Shown: one piece after another, positions 61,178 through 64,000 of the stretch | Position numbering within the stretch: the first letter of the stretch is position 1 | Layout of the letters: each line of letters begins with the position of its first letter | Assembly: GCF_014644535.1 (NCBI RefSeq) | Contig: NZ_BMKW01000005.1 | Location: 1-64,000, forward strand | Reading direction: 5' to 3' | Source: Neoroseomonas lacus | GTDB taxonomy: Bacteria; Pseudomonadota; Alphaproteobacteria; Acetobacterales; Acetobacteraceae | DNA length: 64,000 nucleotides | The notes under the pieces: generated by a model | What the model was told of the DNA's origin: nothing | The model's input: only the letters and a program-made list of their open reading frames with translations | Databases searched by the model: none | Made by a program: the position numbers and the translations under genes

Positions 61178-61191
61178 GGGAGTGCTCTACC
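61177..61191 (-). repeat. inverted 15-bp tRNA-Thr fragment
   Basis: The minus strand reads GGTAGAGCACTCCCT, identical to 10089-10103 in tRNA-Thr (D-arm end into anticodon stem). It is a second, inverted copy beside attR and could be a relic of an earlier event. Confidence 0.55.
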
Positions 61192-61198
61192 CGCCAAT

Positions 61199-61221
61199 CC
61201 TCTCCGATCGGAGAGGAAACC
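61199..61221 (+). promoter_or_regulatory. possible integrase arm site, right copy
   Basis: CCTCTCCGATCGGAGAGG is an 18-bp perfect palindrome followed by AAACC. It matches 10188-10210 at 21 of 23 positions in the same orientation. It lies 75 bp inside the right att core. Confidence 0.45.
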
Positions 61222-61295
61222 TTGGGTCGGAGCGTGAACATCTGTGCATTTGGCTAGACCGCGACACGCAGAATCAATGCGATGGAGCCGGCACT

Positions 61296-61346
61296 CTCCC
61301 TTGGTAAGGGAGAGGTCGAGAGTTCAATCCTCTCCAACAGCACCAT
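61296..61346 (+). repeat. attR core (51-bp direct repeat, right copy)
   Basis: Identical to 10098-10148. Only the anticodon stem to CCA of tRNA-Thr is present, so this is not a functional tRNA. Host sequence resumes at 61347 and hflX ends at 61396. Confidence 0.95.
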
Positions 61347-61395
61347 TCCCCAATCGCCGCACACCGACCGGTGCCTGTGGCGCGCCGGGTCAGGC

Positions 61396-62748
61396 TCAGG
61401 GCGCGGCAAGACTCCGCCGCAGCCGCGTGATGGCGCCCGGAAGGCCACGGATTTTCAGCACCCGTCCGGTCTCGTCATAGGCTTCAGACAAAACGCGTGC
61501 ACTTTCATAGACTTCGCCAAGCAACCCTTGCTTCGCATAGGGCAGCACCAGGACATCCTCCACCATTGCCGCCTCGAAGAACGCAATGATGGTGTCCCGC
61601 AGCCCGCTCACATCCTCGGGCGCATGGGCGGAGAGCATGATCGCGTCTGGATGCTTCTCGGCCAACGCGGCGCGCCCGGCGGAGTCCACCCGGTCCATCT
61701 TGTTCAGCACCAGCCGGGACGGCACCGCATCCGCGCCGATCTCGCGCAGAACGCTGCGGCTCACCTCCAACTGGGCCTCGTAGGTCGGGTCCGACGCATC
61801 GACCACGTACAGCAACAGCGAGGCTTCCAGCGCCTCCGCCAATGTCGAGCGGAAGGAGGCAACCAGGTCGTGCGGCAATTGCTTGATGAAGCCGACCGTA
61901 TCCGAGACGAGCACGCGGGGCCGGGTCTCCGGCTGCAGGATGCGCACGGTGGTGTCGAGGGTGGCGAACAGCTTGTCCTCGACCAGCACCTGGCTGCCCG
62001 TCAGCGCCCGCATCAGGGATGATTTGCCCGCATTGGTGTAGCCGACTAACGCCACGCGCAACTGGTCCCGCCGGCCGGTGCGGCGGTTATCGCTGTCGCG
62101 CTGCACCGCTTCCAACTGATCCTTCAGCTCCGCAAGCCGGTCGCGGATCTTGCGGCGGTCGAGGTCGAGGTTGCTCTCGCCCGCGCCCGGCCCTTGTTGC
62201 CGGCCGCCGCCGCCCGTGGATTCGCGCAAGCGCGGCGCTACATATTTCAGCCGCGCCATCTCGACCTGCAGCTTCGCCTCGCGGGTATTGGCGTGGCGGT
62301 GGAAGATCTCGACGATGACGCCGGTGCGGTCGAGCACCTGGGCCCCGGTCGCCCGTTCCAGGTTGCGGATCTGGCTGGGCGAAAGCTCATGGTCGACGAT
62401 CACGAATTCGGGCTTGCGGGCGGCGTCATCCTCGGGCTCCACCGCAGGCGTCGGCTCAGCCTCGCCCTCGAAGCGCTGGCGCGCCTTGGATTTCGGCGGC
62501 GGCGCCATCGAGCCGACGACGCCGGTGCCGCCGGTGAGGGCGGCCAGTTCCGCGAGCTTGCCACTGCCCAGCAGCGACCCGGCGCCGGTGCCCTCTCGTC
62601 GCTGCGAGACGGTTCCGACCACCTCATAGCCCAGCGTCTTCACCAGGCGCCCCAGTTCCTCGAGGCTGGCGGCATGCGCGATGTCATCGATCTCCGGCGT
62701 CTGGATACCGACAAGGACGGCGAGGGGGATCGGCGGTTTGGTCTGCAT
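61396..62748 (-). CDS. hflX: ribosome-associated GTPase HflX
   Basis: A 450-residue HflX. The N-terminal domain has LGYEVVGTVSQRREGTGAGS and the LLGSGKLAELAAL region, then VIVDHELSPSQIRNLERATG. The GTPase domain has P-loop VALVGYTNAGKSSLMRALTG, switch region LFATLDTTVRI, DTVGFIKQLPHDLVASFRST and NKMD. It binds ribosomal large subunits and rescues stalled ribosomes. It contains an extra acidic insertion (about 90-115). ATG 62748 used; GTG 62757 is possible. Host gene flanking attR. Confidence 0.96.
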   Translation of the reverse strand: MQTKPPIPLAVLVGIQTPEIDDIAHAASLEELGRLVKTLGYEVVGTVSQRREGTGAGSLLGSGKLAELAALTGGTGVVGSMAPPPKSKARQRFEGEAEPTPAVEPEDDAARKPEFVIVDHELSPSQIRNLERATGAQVLDRTGVIVEIFHRHANTREAKLQVEMARLKYVAPRLRESTGGGGRQQGPGAGESNLDLDRRKIRDRLAELKDQLEAVQRDSDNRRTGRRDQLRVALVGYTNAGKSSLMRALTGSQVLVEDKLFATLDTTVRILQPETRPRVLVSDTVGFIKQLPHDLVASFRSTLAEALEASLLLYVVDASDPTYEAQLEVSRSVLREIGADAVPSRLVLNKMDRVDSAGRAALAEKHPDAIMLSAHAPEDVSGLRDTIIAFFEAAMVEDVLVLPYAKQGLLGEVYESARVLSEAYDETGRVLKIRGLPGAITRLRRSLAAP

Positions 62749-62926
62749 GGCGGCCACGTAGCACGGATCACGCCGAAGCCTGATGGGTAGTGGCGTCTTC
62801 CGGCCGCGTGGCGCCCGGTGACGGCTACGCGCTGCTCATCCCGGGCGGCCGGAGGGGTGTGGGCATCAGTGGCCGCGCGCCCGGGCGATCGGTGCCTTGT
62901 GGCGACGACGGAACGGTCCTGACCAA
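62749..62926. other. intergenic region between hflX and SDR gene
   Basis: 178 bp without a supported gene; it contains the end of the leftward SDR gene and upstream region of hflX. Confidence 0.4.
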
Positions 62927-63685
62927 TCAGCTTCGCGCGCGCGTCGAGGCGCCTTCGCGCCGGTTCATGTGACCGCCGCCGCCGGCATCGAGCACTGTCC
63001 CGGTCAGGAACGCGGCCTCGTCCGAGCACAGCCACAGCACCACGGCGGCAAAATCCTCTGGCCGGCTGCTGCGGCCGAGCAGGGAACGGCCGCGGATCGC
63101 CTCGGCATAGCCGGGCGGCATGCTCACCAGCGCGCTGCCCTCGGCGAAGCCGGGCCGCGCGCTGTTCACCCGGACACCACGCGGCCCGAGTTCAATCGCG
63201 AAGGCGCGTGTCAGATATTCCAGCGCGCATTTGGACGCGCCATAGGGCACGCCATTGCCGCGGATGACCTCGGCAGCCGCCGAGGTGACATTCACGATCA
63301 CGCCGCGCCCGGCATCGGCCATCGCCCCGCCGATCCCCTGCATCAGCCGAAACGGCGCACGGGTATTGACGCCGAGGATGCGGTCATACTCGGCCGGCGT
63401 CACTTCCATCAGCGGGATGAAGGGATAGAGGCCCGCATTGTTGACCAGCACCTGCGCCGCCCCGGCAGCGACGACGAGAGCGTCGATGTCGGCGTCCCGG
63501 GTCAGGTCGGCGGCGTGCAGCGTCACGCGCCCGGCCGGCAGGCCCTCCGCTGCGCGCTCCAGCGCGGCGGCATCGGCGTCGGTGAGGAGCAGCCTCGCAC
63601 CTTCCGCGGCAAAGGCCGCCGCGAGAGCGCGCCCATAGACGCCAGCGGCGCCGGTGACGACGATCATGCTATCGGCGAAGCGCAT
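62927..63685 (-). CDS. SDR family oxidoreductase
   Basis: A 252-residue short-chain dehydrogenase. The Rossmann motif is TGAAGVYG (11-18), followed by VNNAGLYPF, catalytic Ser135 in NVTSAAAE, and Tyr148/Lys152 in YGASK. The C-terminal FLTGTVLDAGGGGHMNR matches the classical family end. It probably uses NAD(P)H; the substrate is not evident. GGAG lies ten bases before ATG 63685. Host gene, no prophage relation. Confidence 0.94.
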   Translation of the reverse strand: MRFADSMIVVTGAAGVYGRALAAAFAAEGARLLLTDADAAALERAAEGLPAGRVTLHAADLTRDADIDALVVAAGAAQVLVNNAGLYPFIPLMEVTPAEYDRILGVNTRAPFRLMQGIGGAMADAGRGVIVNVTSAAAEVIRGNGVPYGASKCALEYLTRAFAIELGPRGVRVNSARPGFAEGSALVSMPPGYAEAIRGRSLLGRSSRPEDFAAVVLWLCSDEAAFLTGTVLDAGGGGHMNRREGASTRARS

Positions 63686-63807
63686 GGAGGTCTCCTCAAT
63701 GGGGCAGGTGGCAGTCGATGGCGCGCCATGCTGCGCGTCCGATTCAGTGGCGATGGCTCTGCGAGTACCGGGTCAGCGTTGTTCGGGCGGCGCTCGGCGG
63801 GGCGCCG

Positions 63808-64000
63808 TCACGCAATCTGCGGGAATGCCGCGCGCAATGCCGCCGCCGCGCGCCCGACTTCGCTGCCGTCGCCGCGCCGATCGGCATCGGCCTCGACGGA
63901 CGCGAAGATGCGGCGTTTGGCGAAATGGCGCCAATGCACCGGCAGTGCGGCGAGGGTCTCAGTGAGGGCGGCGTAATTGGCTTTGGTCCAAATCGCCTCG
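63808..64000 (-). CDS. partial host gene, C-terminal part
   Basis: The leftward frame is open from the window edge to a stop at 63808-63810. It encodes EAIWTKANYAALTETLAALP, VHWRHFAKRRIFASVEADAD, RRGDGSEVGRAAAALRAAFP and QIA. It is a helical C-terminus of an unidentified protein, cut by the window edge, with its start outside. Confidence 0.5.
   Translation of the reverse strand, partial: EAIWTKANYAALTETLAALPVHWRHFAKRRIFASVEADADRRGDGSEVGRAAAALRAAFPQIA

Noticed and set aside
61296..61346. Second tRNA-Thr gene at attR
   Set aside because: Only the anticodon stem to the CCA end is present; the acceptor 5' strand and D-arm are missing, so it is an att copy.

Overview
The window is high-GC DNA from an alphaproteobacterium, most likely an Acetobacteraceae or Roseomonas-like member of the Rhodospirillales. 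The evidence is the composition, the infA-maf-RNase E/G-yacG order and the short HisG. This placement is an inference from gene content only.

Layout. (1) 1-2503: remnant of a first mobile element abutting tRNA-Phe. It holds an IS3-type transposase tail with an internal stop, a truncated HTH protein, a frameshifted DUF1376 replication protein with a DnaA-N-like end, and two small genes. (2) 2504-10072: host core genes: tRNA-Phe, yacG, RNase E/G, maf, infA, hisD, hisG, murA, dcd, a small basic protein and a Hint-domain gene. (3) 10098-61346: a 51.2-kb prophage at tRNA-Thr(GGT), bounded by a perfect 51-bp direct repeat. (4) 61396-64000: host hflX, an SDR oxidoreductase and a partial gene.

Prophage. 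The integrase and excisionase at the left end close a long leftward early operon (18203 to 10153) with ParB-like, MazG-like, ASCH and DUF4326 genes. An immunity region follows: an XRE-S24 repressor facing a Cro-like gene, with five CCANNNTGG-type operators spread over two promoter regions, plus a lipoprotein and a CII-like gene. Rightward replication genes include a helicase/primase-like ATPase followed by a striking 12-copy GTCCCGC/GCGGGAC array (24101-24328). Next come lambda-type packaging and head genes (Nu1-like TerS, GpA-type TerL, gpW, portal, S49 protease, gpD, gpE capsid). These are joined to a Mu-type contractile tail (sheath, tube, gp41 with a -1 frameshift site, tape measure, gpN, gpP, gp45 to gp48), fibres with an SGNH esterase domain, and a lysis cassette (holin, nested Rz/Rz1, GH19 endolysin). 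A lipoprotein gene sits antisense between portal and protease.

The most unusual part is the cargo zone between the endolysin and attR. The last 63-75 bp of the endolysin gene recur twice downstream (56553-56627 and 57780-57842), each copy followed by new cargo. The cargo includes an alpha/beta-hydrolase-TPR protein, a hicAB remnant, an AT-rich broken GT61 glycosyltransferase, a Bug-type binding protein, an XRE regulator whose C-terminus reads antisense through an endolysin remnant, a sulfotransferase, and an SRAP/YedK gene lying in frame with an upstream ORF. This looks like repeated insertion or exchange at one hotspot, with surface-polysaccharide modification as a possible theme.
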